This document shows positions 1 to 9,700 of a stretch of DNA of 64,000 nt, one piece after another. Origin of the DNA: Stigmatella ashevillena (GTDB lineage: Bacteria > Myxococcota > Myxococcia > Myxococcales > Myxococcaceae); the NCBI RefSeq assembly GCF_028368975.1, contig NZ_JAQNDM010000001.1, positions 62,001-126,000 on the forward strand, read 5' to 3'. Numbering within the stretch: the first letter of the stretch is position 1; each line of letters begins with the position of its first letter. The notes under the pieces were generated by a model. That model was not told where the DNA came from, did no database searches, and worked only from the letters and a program-made list of their open reading frames with translations. The position numbers and the translations under genes were made by a program.

Positions 1-831
1 GCCGGGCTGATTCTCGCCACCGTGGTGAGTGGTCACCGGGACATCGAGATTGCGCTGCTCTTCGTCTGTGCCTTCCTCGGCTTCTACTTGCTGCGCGTCT
101 CATATGCGTGGATGGTCTTCTGGTTCACCACGCTCCTGGTGGTGCTCTACAGCCTGACCGGGCGTTACTCACCGGACCTGCTGTACCTGCGGCTTTGGGA
201 GACGCTGGCCGGGGCTGGCATCGGGGCCTTGGTGGCCGTCGTGCTCCTCCCCTCGCGCACCCGGGTCCGGGTCTGGCAGACCTCCGCGGACGTCCTGCGC
301 AGCGTCGCCTCATCGCTCGATGGGGTGGCGGCCCCTCCCAGCCCCACGAACAGCCGGCTCATCGTGGAGCGTGTGAGGAAGATCGACACGCAACTGCGAG
401 AGGTTCGCGAGTCCGCGCGCCCCCTCATCGACCGGATGTTCTTCGTGGGACAGGACACACGCCGCCTCGTGCATGCGCTCGCTTCGATTGCCTTCTTCGT
501 CCGGCACCTGGAACCACTCGGCGCATCCTCTCCCGCGGAAGAAGATGCACTTCGCTCGACAGCGGCCGACCTCGCGGAGAAAGCACGCCTGCTCGCATCG
601 ATGCTGGAAGAAGGAGATTCTGCGCTCTCCCCTGAACCAGGCGGCGCACCGCTGCGAAGACTCGAGGACAAGCCTCCCGCTCACAGCGGCCACGCCAGGA
701 TCCAGCCGCCCTTGAGTCTCTGGCTGGAGCGCATCGATGCCGCGCTGATGGAACTCCACGACCTGGTGCGGGGGCTCCACGGCCAGCGCGGGAGCCCCAC
801 CGCTCAAGCCACCTCGCTGCCATCGCGCTGA
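1..831 (+). CDS. FUSC-family membrane protein, 3' part (5' end outside window)
   Basis: The reading frame is open from base 1 to the stop at 829-831, so this is the C-terminal part (about 276 residues) of a larger protein. The first ~80 residues contain closely spaced hydrophobic helices ending in a GAGIGALVAVVLLPSR-type segment, followed by a long charged, helical cytoplasmic region. That arrangement (membrane helices, then a soluble helical domain) and the sequence flavour fit the fusaric acid resistance protein-like (FUSC/YccS) superfamily of inner-membrane exporters of aromatic acids. The family call is from pattern recognition, not a search. An internal ATG at 22 is not the true start because the frame continues upstream through hydrophobic residues. 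It is convergent with the amidase gene; the two stop codons are 12 bp apart and no obvious strong terminator separates them. Confidence 0.6.
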   Translation, partial: AGLILATVVSGHRDIEIALLFVCAFLGFYLLRVSYAWMVFWFTTLLVVLYSLTGRYSPDLLYLRLWETLAGAGIGALVAVVLLPSRTRVRVWQTSADVLRSVASSLDGVAAPPSPTNSRLIVERVRKIDTQLREVRESARPLIDRMFFVGQDTRRLVHALASIAFFVRHLEPLGASSPAEEDALRSTAADLAEKARLLASMLEEGDSALSPEPGGAPLRRLEDKPPAHSGHARIQPPLSLWLERIDAALMELHDLVRGLHGQRGSPTAQATSLPSR

Positions 832-843
832 CCTGCTTGACGG

Positions 844-2409
844 TCAGTACCGGTATCCGAGTTCCTTCTTCACGCCGTCGACGGCCGCGGTGAACTCCTC
901 CACCGAAAGCGGCGCATCCTTCGGCCCGCGCAGCCGCATGGTGTCCCGCACCCGGTGCGCGACGGCCAGCTTGACGGCGCTGAACTGCGCGATGTCGAGC
1001 GGTTCCTCCGAGCCGGACTCATCCCGGAGTTCCGGTGGACGCCGATGCCGGGTCCACGACTCATACGCCCGGGCAATCCCAAGCAAGGTTGCCTCGTCCC
1101 ACTGCCGTCCCAGGAACGAAAGGCCCACGGGCAACTGCGCCCCCGTGCCGGGATTGAGGAAGGTCCCCGCCGGTACCGTGAGCTGCGGGGCTTGTGTCAC
1201 GGTCGACAGCGTGCTGTGCGGTGGGAGGGAGAGGAACACCAGCGCATCGAGCCCTTGCTGATCCATCTCACGGGCCAGGGCCTGCTGGTTTTCACGAATG
1301 ATGCGGCGGTACCACGAGGCAAAGACATCCGGCAGGCGCACGTTGGGCCAGAGTGCCGCGACCGGGGCTCGGCCGATGTCGCGAAGGGCGCCCGGTGCGA
1401 GCAGGCCCAGCTTGAACAGCTCACGCATGGAGTTAGGCGGGGCGCTGCGCGCCTTCAGATGCAGCACCATCGCGTTGTGATAGGCGATCGGTGAGAGCCG
1501 AAGCATGCGCACCCCCTTCAGGTGGACGCCCGGAACGACCGTCGCCCCCAGGGCCTCGAGATCGCGAAGGGCTTGCTCGAAGGGAGCGCGCATGCCTTCC
1601 GGGACCTTGAAGTCCTCGTTGCCAGCGCGCACGAGCACCCCGACCTTCCTTCCCGGAACGCGGCCGGAAACGCTCTCGCGTCCAGAACCCGGCACGGCCA
1701 TGACCTCCAGCACCCGGCCCAGATCCTCGATCGTCCGGGTGATGGGCCCAGGGGACGTGTCCACGGTCGCGAGGACGACGCCCTCACGGGGAACCAGGCC
1801 CACACTGGGCCGAAGCCCCACGGCCCCGTTGAGGGCCGCCGGCATGATGATGGAACAACAATCATCGACGCCAACGGCCACCATGCCAAAGTTCGCCGAG
1901 ATGGCGATGGCCGGGCCATTGCTCGACCCTCCTGGGTCTTCCCGCGTGTCATACACATTGCCGGCCCGCCCAAACCGGCTGCCCCAACCGTCGGTCCCCA
2001 TCCCCAACCCTGTCATGGCCGTGGTGCCCATGATCACGGCCCCAGCGCGGCGCAGGCTCGACACGAGGGCCGCGTCCTCGTGTGCCACGGCGTCCGCGAA
2101 GTCGAGCAACCCCGCGGAGGACGCAAGACCGGCGACCGCGATGTTGTCCTTGACCCAGACGGGGATGCCTTGCAGCGGCTTCGAGACGCCGCCAGCCGCC
2201 ATCTCCCGGTCGCAGCTCGCGGCCCGCTCGCGGACGTCCGGGGCGATCGAGACGATGCTATTGAGCGGCGGCCGCCCGTCCGTGCGCAGATCGAGCCGTT
2301 TGACGCGGTGGAGGTAGAACTCGACCAAGCGCGAGCAGGTGAGAGCACCCGTGCGGTACCCCTCGTGAACGCTTTCAATGGTCGCCTCGTCGAATCCCTG
2401 CGCGTTCAT
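844..2409 (-). CDS. amidase-signature family protein with altered signature, last gene of the NRPS operon
   Basis: 521 aa. The amidase signature fold is recognisable: the general-base Lys lies in VWVKDNI (about residue 86), the cis-Ser in the GGSSNG turn (about residue 162) and the nucleophile Ser in DDCCSIIMPA (about residue 187), followed by NGAVGLRPS. Family members hydrolyse amide bonds with a Ser-cisSer-Lys triad. All three triad residues are present, but the canonical GGSSGG and D-x-GGS-I-R blocks are changed to GGSSNG and DDCCSII, so the oxyanion-loop glycines and the conserved Arg are lost. The start ATG has an AGGAA motif about 7 nt upstream. The gene begins 18 bp after the MFS stop, so it is almost certainly co-transcribed with the NRPS genes. 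Possible roles are processing or hydrolysis of the peptide product or self-protection; this is inference. No signal peptide is visible, so it probably acts in the cytoplasm. Confidence 0.8.
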   Translation of the reverse strand: MNAQGFDEATIESVHEGYRTGALTCSRLVEFYLHRVKRLDLRTDGRPPLNSIVSIAPDVRERAASCDREMAAGGVSKPLQGIPVWVKDNIAVAGLASSAGLLDFADAVAHEDAALVSSLRRAGAVIMGTTAMTGLGMGTDGWGSRFGRAGNVYDTREDPGGSSNGPAIAISANFGMVAVGVDDCCSIIMPAALNGAVGLRPSVGLVPREGVVLATVDTSPGPITRTIEDLGRVLEVMAVPGSGRESVSGRVPGRKVGVLVRAGNEDFKVPEGMRAPFEQALRDLEALGATVVPGVHLKGVRMLRLSPIAYHNAMVLHLKARSAPPNSMRELFKLGLLAPGALRDIGRAPVAALWPNVRLPDVFASWYRRIIRENQQALAREMDQQGLDALVFLSLPPHSTLSTVTQAPQLTVPAGTFLNPGTGAQLPVGLSFLGRQWDEATLLGIARAYESWTRHRRPPELRDESGSEEPLDIAQFSAVKLAVAHRVRDTMRLRGPKDAPLSVEEFTAAVDGVKKELGYRY

Positions 2410-2427
2410 GTCTGTTCCTTTCCTGGG

Positions 2428-3747
2428 TTACCCACCGGCTTGCGGCACCACAGCCAGTGCCGCGGAGGGCTCCGGAATGACATCAGGCAGTTCCTCCTCC
2501 ACCCGCCGAAGCGAAGGGATGAGCCAGCCCACGACGGCCAACAACACGATCAACGCCCCCAGGCCCACGAACATGAGGGCAATGCCCCGTCCTGGCCCGA
2601 CCCCGAACACCGGCCCCAGGCTCCCCGCCAGTCCTCCTCCCGGAGACATGAGCGGCTCGAGCACCTTGTCGACCAGGGGCCCCGCGATGACAAACGAGAC
2701 GACCGAGGCGGCCCGGCCCACCATGCCATCCAGCGCGAAGACGCGCCCCTGCACCTCGGGCACCACCTTGCGCTGGAGGATGACCTGCTTGCACCCGAGA
2801 ATGACCGGGACACACAAGAAGGTGCCAAAGCAGGCGATGGAGGTCAGCATGCCCACGGGAATCACCCCGAATCCGGCCAGGCTGATCCCGAACAGGGCGG
2901 TGAAGGCGAAGACGCCGTACACCTTTCGCGCGGGCCCGCCCCAGCCGCCCATGAGAATGCTCCCCACCACCATTCCCACGCCGCCAATGGACCGGACGCT
3001 TCCCAGAACCGCGGCGGTGCTGGCCGACAGCACCAGGGGCGAGAGCGCGACCTGGGCCATTCCCGCCGTCAGGTTGAGCGTGAAGCTGAAGATCATGAGC
3101 CCCAGCAACCCGGCCCGGCTGCGGATGTAGTTCCAACCCCCGAGCAGCTCGCTCTGCCAGGTGTCCCCCGCGGACCGCTGCTGCGGAACGTGCTTCGCGA
3201 ACCGAACGAAGAGCAAGGTGGCCACGGCGATGAAGAAGGAGGCGAAATCAATCAAGAGCACCCCTTGCATGCTCAGGACGGACATCAGGAGGCCTGCCGC
3301 CAAGGGGGCCACGAGCTGCGTGAGCGCCTGGGAGGCCTGAACCATGCCGCTCGCACGCCCGATGTGCTCCTTGGGCACCATCAGGGTGGTGGCGGCCATC
3401 CAGGCAGGGGTGCGAAACGTATCCGCGGCGGAGTTGATCACCACGAGGACGACCAGGGTCCACAAGTCGGCCTGCTGGATGAAGAACAGCCACATGGCGC
3501 CCAGCGCGCAGAGCAGGCCCACCACGTCGCTCCAGAACATCACCCTCCGGTGAGCGAAGCGATCGGCGACGAGTCCTGCCACCGGCGCAATCAGAAATCC
3601 CGGCAGCACGGCCGCCAGGGAGACCAGGGCAAACGCAGAGGTCGAGCCCGTGCTCTCGAAGACCCAGATGCTGAGCGCGAACCCAGCCAGTTGGGAGCCA
3701 AACTTCGAAATGAGCTGTCCAAGCCAAACCGTGAGAAAGGCTTTCAA
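2428..3747 (-). CDS. MFS transporter, probable exporter of the NRPS/PKS product
   Basis: 439 aa with about 12 hydrophobic segments. The MFS motif A is present between helices 2 and 3 (GLVADRFAHRRVMF). The overall pattern resembles the DHA3/EntS-type drug and siderophore exporters. The start codon is TTG (3747-3745); its sequence TTGA overlaps the TGA stop of the upstream NRPS, and AGGTGG lies about 5 nt upstream as ribosome binding site. This translational coupling, with the amidase 18 bp downstream, ties it to the biosynthetic operon. Substrate assignment to the lipid- or peptide-like product is inference from context; sequence shows only the transporter family. The C-terminal ~30 residues after the last helix are cytoplasmic and unremarkable. 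Confidence 0.85.
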   Translation of the reverse strand: MKAFLTVWLGQLISKFGSQLAGFALSIWVFESTGSTSAFALVSLAAVLPGFLIAPVAGLVADRFAHRRVMFWSDVVGLLCALGAMWLFFIQQADLWTLVVLVVINSAADTFRTPAWMAATTLMVPKEHIGRASGMVQASQALTQLVAPLAAGLLMSVLSMQGVLLIDFASFFIAVATLLFVRFAKHVPQQRSAGDTWQSELLGGWNYIRSRAGLLGLMIFSFTLNLTAGMAQVALSPLVLSASTAAVLGSVRSIGGVGMVVGSILMGGWGGPARKVYGVFAFTALFGISLAGFGVIPVGMLTSIACFGTFLCVPVILGCKQVILQRKVVPEVQGRVFALDGMVGRAASVVSFVIAGPLVDKVLEPLMSPGGGLAGSLGPVFGVGPGRGIALMFVGLGALIVLLAVVGWLIPSLRRVEEELPDVIPEPSAALAVVPQAGG

Positions 3748-6700
3748 GAGGCCACCTGATTCAGGAGATGTTCCGGAGAGTGATGACGGTGGGCGCTCTC
3801 CCTAAAAAGGGGGAGCGCTGGCAACGCCTGGAGCGGTTGATCCGGATCCGCGATCACACACCCCACCAAGGCCTGGAAGTACTCTTCCAATGCCTTGATC
3901 GTGGAGGACTCGAAGAGCCGGGTTCTGTAGTTGAACATCCCCACGAAGCCCCGAGGGCCATGGGACATGGAGAGGGACAGATCCAAGGGAGCCCACTCCT
4001 TCCTCGAGATGGCCAGAGGAACCGCCACGAGATCCCCAAACCGGAGAGAGGCGGACGCCGAGTGACTCGGGAAGGCGAAGCCAATTTGAACGGGCGAGCG
4101 GTTGGAGCCCTGGGAGGACGTGCCCAGCAGCCGGGCCTTCTCCACATAGGGCATGTCCGCATGGTCGAAGGCCTCCAGGAACTCCGTCCGCACCCGTCCA
4201 AGGAGCTCCCGGAAGCTGGGGTTGCCGGACACGCCGCAGCGCAGGAGCGTGATGTTGGCAAAAACTCCCAGCATCTTCTCGCACTCGGCCTGGGTGCGGT
4301 TGGCCTGCGTGAAGCTGACGAGGAAGTCCTCCTGCTGAGAGCTGCGGGCCAGGAAGGTCTCGAAGACCGCCAGCATGAACAGGAAGGGGGTGAGCCCCTC
4401 TTTCACGCAGAACGCACGGACCGTCTCGGAGAGGGACTCGGGGAGCTCGAAGGCGTGGCTGGCCCCCTCGAAGCCCTCGTCTCCCGTGGGCGCACGATCG
4501 AAGGGGAGCCGGATCATCTCGGGAGGAGAGGCCAGCTTCCGCGCCCAGTAGGCTCGCAGCCTCTCCAGACCGCCCTCGTGCATCCGCTGCTGCTCCCAGA
4601 GCGTGTAGTCGCGGTACTGAAGCGCCACGGGAGGAAGGGGTGAGGGCTTCCCTTCGCGGTAGGCCCCGTAAAGGGCCTCCAGCTCATTCAGGAAGACCGA
4701 GGCGGACTCGAAGTCCGTCAGCACGTGATGCATTCCCAGGAACAGCACATGCGCACGCTCCGACAGGCGGAACAGTCCGAAGCGGAGCAACGGCCCCTGG
4801 GCCAGATCGAAAGGCTGCCAGAGCACTCCCTCGGTCTGTCTCAGGGCCTCTGCTTCCCGGCGGGCCTCAGGCAGGTGGGTGAGGTCCACCACCGGCAGCT
4901 CCACGGGAAGGGTTGGATGGATCCGCTGGACTGGCACCCCGTCAACGAGGGGGAAGGTGGTCCGCAGCGCCTCATGGCGGCGCACCATCTCCTCCAGACT
5001 TTGGGTGAGCGCAGCCTCATCCAGATGGCCTTCCAGCCGGAAGATCAGGGGAACGAGGTTGACGGGATCCTCGGGCGGAAGTTTGCCGGGCATCCACGCC
5101 AACTGCTGCGCGAATGAGAGGGGCACGGAGTCCACCGGCGGCGACGGCACGATGGGCGGAGGTCTCGACCCCTTCGAACCAGCACGGGAGGCCACGATCT
5201 TCTCCACCAACTGGGCCACCGTGGGCTGTTCGAAGATGTCCAGGACGGCAAGTTCCACATCGAAGATGGCCCGGATGCGGGAAATGATCTTCACCGACAT
5301 CAGCGAATGGCCGCCGAGGTCGAAGAAGTTGTCATGGACTCCCACCTTGTCCACTCCCAACAACTCTCCCCATATCCCCGCCACCAACTCCTCGGTCTGG
5401 TTCCTCGGCGCCACCTGCCGCTTCGCCTCCACCTCGCTCTGCCCGGGCGGCGGCAGTGCCTTGTGGTCCACCTTCCCGTTGGCCGTCAGCGGCAACGCCT
5501 CCATCACCACGTACGCCGTCGGCACCATGTACTCCGGCAGCCTCTCCCCCACGAACCCCTTCAGCCTCTCCGCCTCCACCTCCTCTCCCTCCTGCCCCAC
5601 CACGTACGCCACCAACCTCTTGTTCCCCTCCACCTCCTCCCTCACCACCACCACTCCCTCCCTCACCGCGTGGTGCTTGCTCAGCACCGCTTCGATCTCT
5701 CCCAGTTCGATCCGGTGCCCCCTCACCTTCACCTGCCCGTCCGCCCTCCCTACGAACTCCAGGTTCCCGTCCGCCCGGTACCTCACCCGGTCCCCCGTCC
5801 GGTACAGCCTCTCTCCTGCCTGCTCGCTGAACGGATCCGGGATGAAGCTGCTCGCCGTCAGCTCCGCTCGGCCCAGGTAGCCCCGCCCCACCCCCTCTCC
5901 TCCGATGTACAGCTCTCCCGTCACCCCCACCGGCACCGGCTCCAGGCTCGCGCTCAACACGTACAGCCTCGTGTTCGGGTACGGCTTGCCGAACGGCGGC
6001 TTGCCCTGGCCCGCCTCGCACCTCTTGCTCGCCGTGGTGATGCTCGCCTCGGTCGGCCCGTACTGCTGGATGAACCGCCGACCCGGCGCCCACCGGTCCA
6101 CCAACTCCGCTGGGCACGCCTCTCCTCCCACCACCAGCGTCCTCAGCGGACTGTCCTTCTCGTACGGCAGCGCCGACAGCACCGGCGTCGCCACCACAAG
6201 GTGCGTGATTCCCTGCTCTCGGATGAAACGCCCCATCTCCGGCCCCGGCATCAACGCCTCCGCCGGCGCGAACACCAACGTCCCTCCGCTCAGCAGCGGC
6301 AGCATCATCTCCTGCACCGCCGCATCGAACCCAATCGACGCGAACGGCATCAGCTTCTGCCCGGGCCCCATCTCGCATTCTCGCTGCGAGCCTCTCAGCG
6401 TGTTGAGCACGCTCCGGTGCTCGATGAGCACTCCCTTCGGCTTTCCCGTCGAACCGGACGTGTAGATGACGTACGCCAGGTTACCCGGCGACACCTCCAC
6501 GCTCGGCGCCTGCTCCGGCTGCCTCCTCATCTGCTCCCACTCCACGTCCAGCAGCACCCGCTGCTCTCCGTAGGAGGGCACCTCGTACCCAAGGCGCTCT
6601 TGCGTCACCAACACCGGCGAGCCCGTGTCGCTCAGCATGTACCCCAATCGCTCCATCGGGTGCCCGGGGTCCAGCGGCAGGTACGCTCCTCCCGCCTTCA

Positions 6701-9700
6701 GGATTCCCAGCAACCCCACCACCAACTCCACCCCCTTCTCCATGCACAGCCCTACCACCACGTCCGGCCCCACTCCCCTCTGCCTCAGGTAGTGCGCCAA
6801 CTGGTTCGCGTACTTCTCCAACTGGCCGTACGTCACCTCCGTCCCCTCGGACGACACCGCCACCGCTTCCGGCGTCCTCCTCGCCTGCTCCGCGAACACC
6901 TCGTGCAGGCTCCCCTCTGCCACCTCCTCTCCGGTGGCATTCCACTCCTTCAGCACCTGCCTCTTCTCTTCCTCTCCCATCAGCGGCAGCTTCGACAGCC
7001 TCTGCTCCGCATCCGCTGACACTCCCTCCAGCATCCTCTTCAGGTGCGACAGCATCCGCTGGACCGTCTCGGCATCGAACAAGTCCGTGCTGTAGTCGCA
7101 GAACCCCGCGAGCCCATCCCCTTGCTCGAACGTCATCAGGGCCAGATCGAACTTCGTCGTCACCGTCTGCGCCTTCACCCCCGAGATCTGGAGATCTCCC
7201 AGGTTGGGGTTCGAAGAGGCGTTCCGCAGATCAAACACCACTTGGAACAAAGGCGAATGGCTCAGGCTTCTCGACGGTGCCAGCTCATCCACCAGTCTCT
7301 CGAATGGCACGTCCTGGTGCGCATACGCTCCCAGCGCCACCTCTCTCACCCTCCCCAGCAGCTCTCGGAACGTCGGATCCCCTCCGAGGTTGACTCGCAG
7401 CACCAGCGTGTTCATGAACAGGCCGATGAGGGGCTCGGTCTCCGTGCGTGTCCGCCCGGCGATCGTCGTCCCTACCGAGATGTCCTCCTGCCCGCTGTAT
7501 CGATGCAGCAGCGTGTGGAAGGCCGCCTCCATCAGCATGAAGAACGTCACTCCCTCCTTCTGCGCCAATCCTCTCAGCGCCCGCGTGACGTTGGGGGACA
7601 GCTCGAATCCACCCAGGGATGCGCCTCGGGTGGACCGAACCGCTGGGCGGGGACGATCCGTGGGCAACTCCAGGACCGCAGGCGCCCCGGACAGCTGCTT
7701 CCTCCAATAGTCGAGCTGGGCCTCCAGCACCTCACCCGACAGCCAGCTTCGCTGCCATACCGCGTAGTCCGCGTACTGGATCGGCAGCTCAGGCAGCGAG
7801 ACCGGATTGCCCGTCGCGAATCCCTGGTAGAAGCTCGCCAGCTCGCTGAAGAAGATACCGCCGGACCATGCGTCGTTGACGATGTGATGCATCGACAGCA
7901 ACAGCACGTGCTCATCCGGTGAGACACGCAGCAGTTGCGCGCGCACCAGCGGCTCTTTGTCCAGGGCGAATGGCTTGTGGGCATCCTCCCCGGCCCGCCG
8001 CCGCACCTCGACCTCACGCTCCTGCGCCGACAGGCCCGAGAGATCCACCCTCAGCACCAGGAACGGGAGGTCCGGGGTGATGACCTGGACCGGTTTGTCC
8101 CCCGTCGCCACGAAGTTCGTCCGGAGCACCTCATGCCGACGAATGATCTCCTGAAGGCTTTTCTCCAGTGCGGTGGCATCCAACTGGCCTTGGAAGCGAA
8201 GCGCGATCGGGACGTTGAACAGCGCGCTCCCGGGCTCCAGTTGATCCATGAACCACAGCCGCTCTTGAGCAAAGGAAAGGGGGACCTCTCCACCGCGCGG
8301 CACAGGAAGAATCGGCGGAGCCTGGGGGCCCTGACTGTCTGAGGCGGACGCAAGAAGCTGGGCCAACCCCGCCACCGTGGGGAACTTGAACAACTGGCTC
8401 ACTGCCAGTTCCACGTGCAGCGTGTCCCGGATCCGCGAGAGCACCTGCGTGGCCATCAGCGAATGGCCGCCGAGGTCGAAGAAGTTGTCATGGACTCCCA
8501 CCTTGTCCACTCCCAACAACTCTCCCCATATCCCCGCCACCAACTCCTCGGTCTGGTTCCTCGGCGCCACCTGCCGCTTCGCCTCCACCTCGCTCTGCCC
8601 GGGCGGCGGCAGTGCCTTGTGGTCCACCTTCCCATTGGCCGTCAGCGGCAACGCCTCCATCACCACGTACGCCGTCGGCACCATGTACTCCGGCAGCCTC
8701 TCCCCCACGAACCCCTTCAGCCTCTCCGCCTCCACCTCCTCTCCCTCCTGCCCCACCACGTACGCCACCAACCTCTTGTTCCCCTCCACCTCCTCCCTCA
8801 CCACCACCACTCCCTCCCTCACCGCGTGGTGCTTGCTCAGCACCGCTTCGATCTCTCCCAGCTCGATCCGGTGCCCCCTCACCTTCACCTGCCCGTCCGC
8901 CCTCCCCACGAACTCCAGGTTCCCGTCCGCCCGGTACCTCACCCGGTCCCCCGTCCGGTACAGCCTCTCTCCTGCCTGCTCGCTGAACGGATCCGGGATG
9001 AAGCTGCTCGCCGTCAGCTCCGCTCGGCCCAGGTAGCCCCGCCCCACCCCCTCTCCTCCGATGTACAGCTCTCCCGTCACCCCCACCGGCACCGGCTCCA
9101 GGTTCGCGCTCAACACGTACAGCCTCGTGTTCGGGTACGGCTTGCCGAACGGCGGCTTGCCCTGGCCCGCCTCACACCGCTTGCTCGCCGTGGTGATGCT
9201 CGCCTCGGTCGGCCCGTACTGCTGGATGAACCGCCGGCCCGGCGCCCACCGGTCCACCAACTCCGCTGGGCACGCCTCTCCTCCCACCACCAGCGTCCTC
9301 AGCGGACTGTCCTTCTCGTACGGCAGCGCCGACAGCACCGGCGTCGCCACCACAAGGTGCGTGATTCCCTGCTCTCGGATGAAACGCCCCATCTCCGGCC
9401 CCGGCATCAACGCCTCTGCCGGCGCGAACGCCAACGTCCCTCCGCTCAACAGCGGCAGCATCATCTCCTGCACCGCCGCATCGAACCCAATCGACGCGAA
9501 CGGCATCAGCTTCTGCCCGGGCCCCATCTCGCATTCCCGCTGCGAGCCTCTCAGCGTGTTGAGCACGCTCCGGTGCTCGATGAGCACTCCCTTCGGCTTT
9601 CCCGTCGAACCGGACGTGTAGATGACGTACGCCAGGTTACCCGGCGACACCTCCACGCTCGGCGCCTGCTCCGGCTGCCTCCTCATCTGCTCCCACTCCA

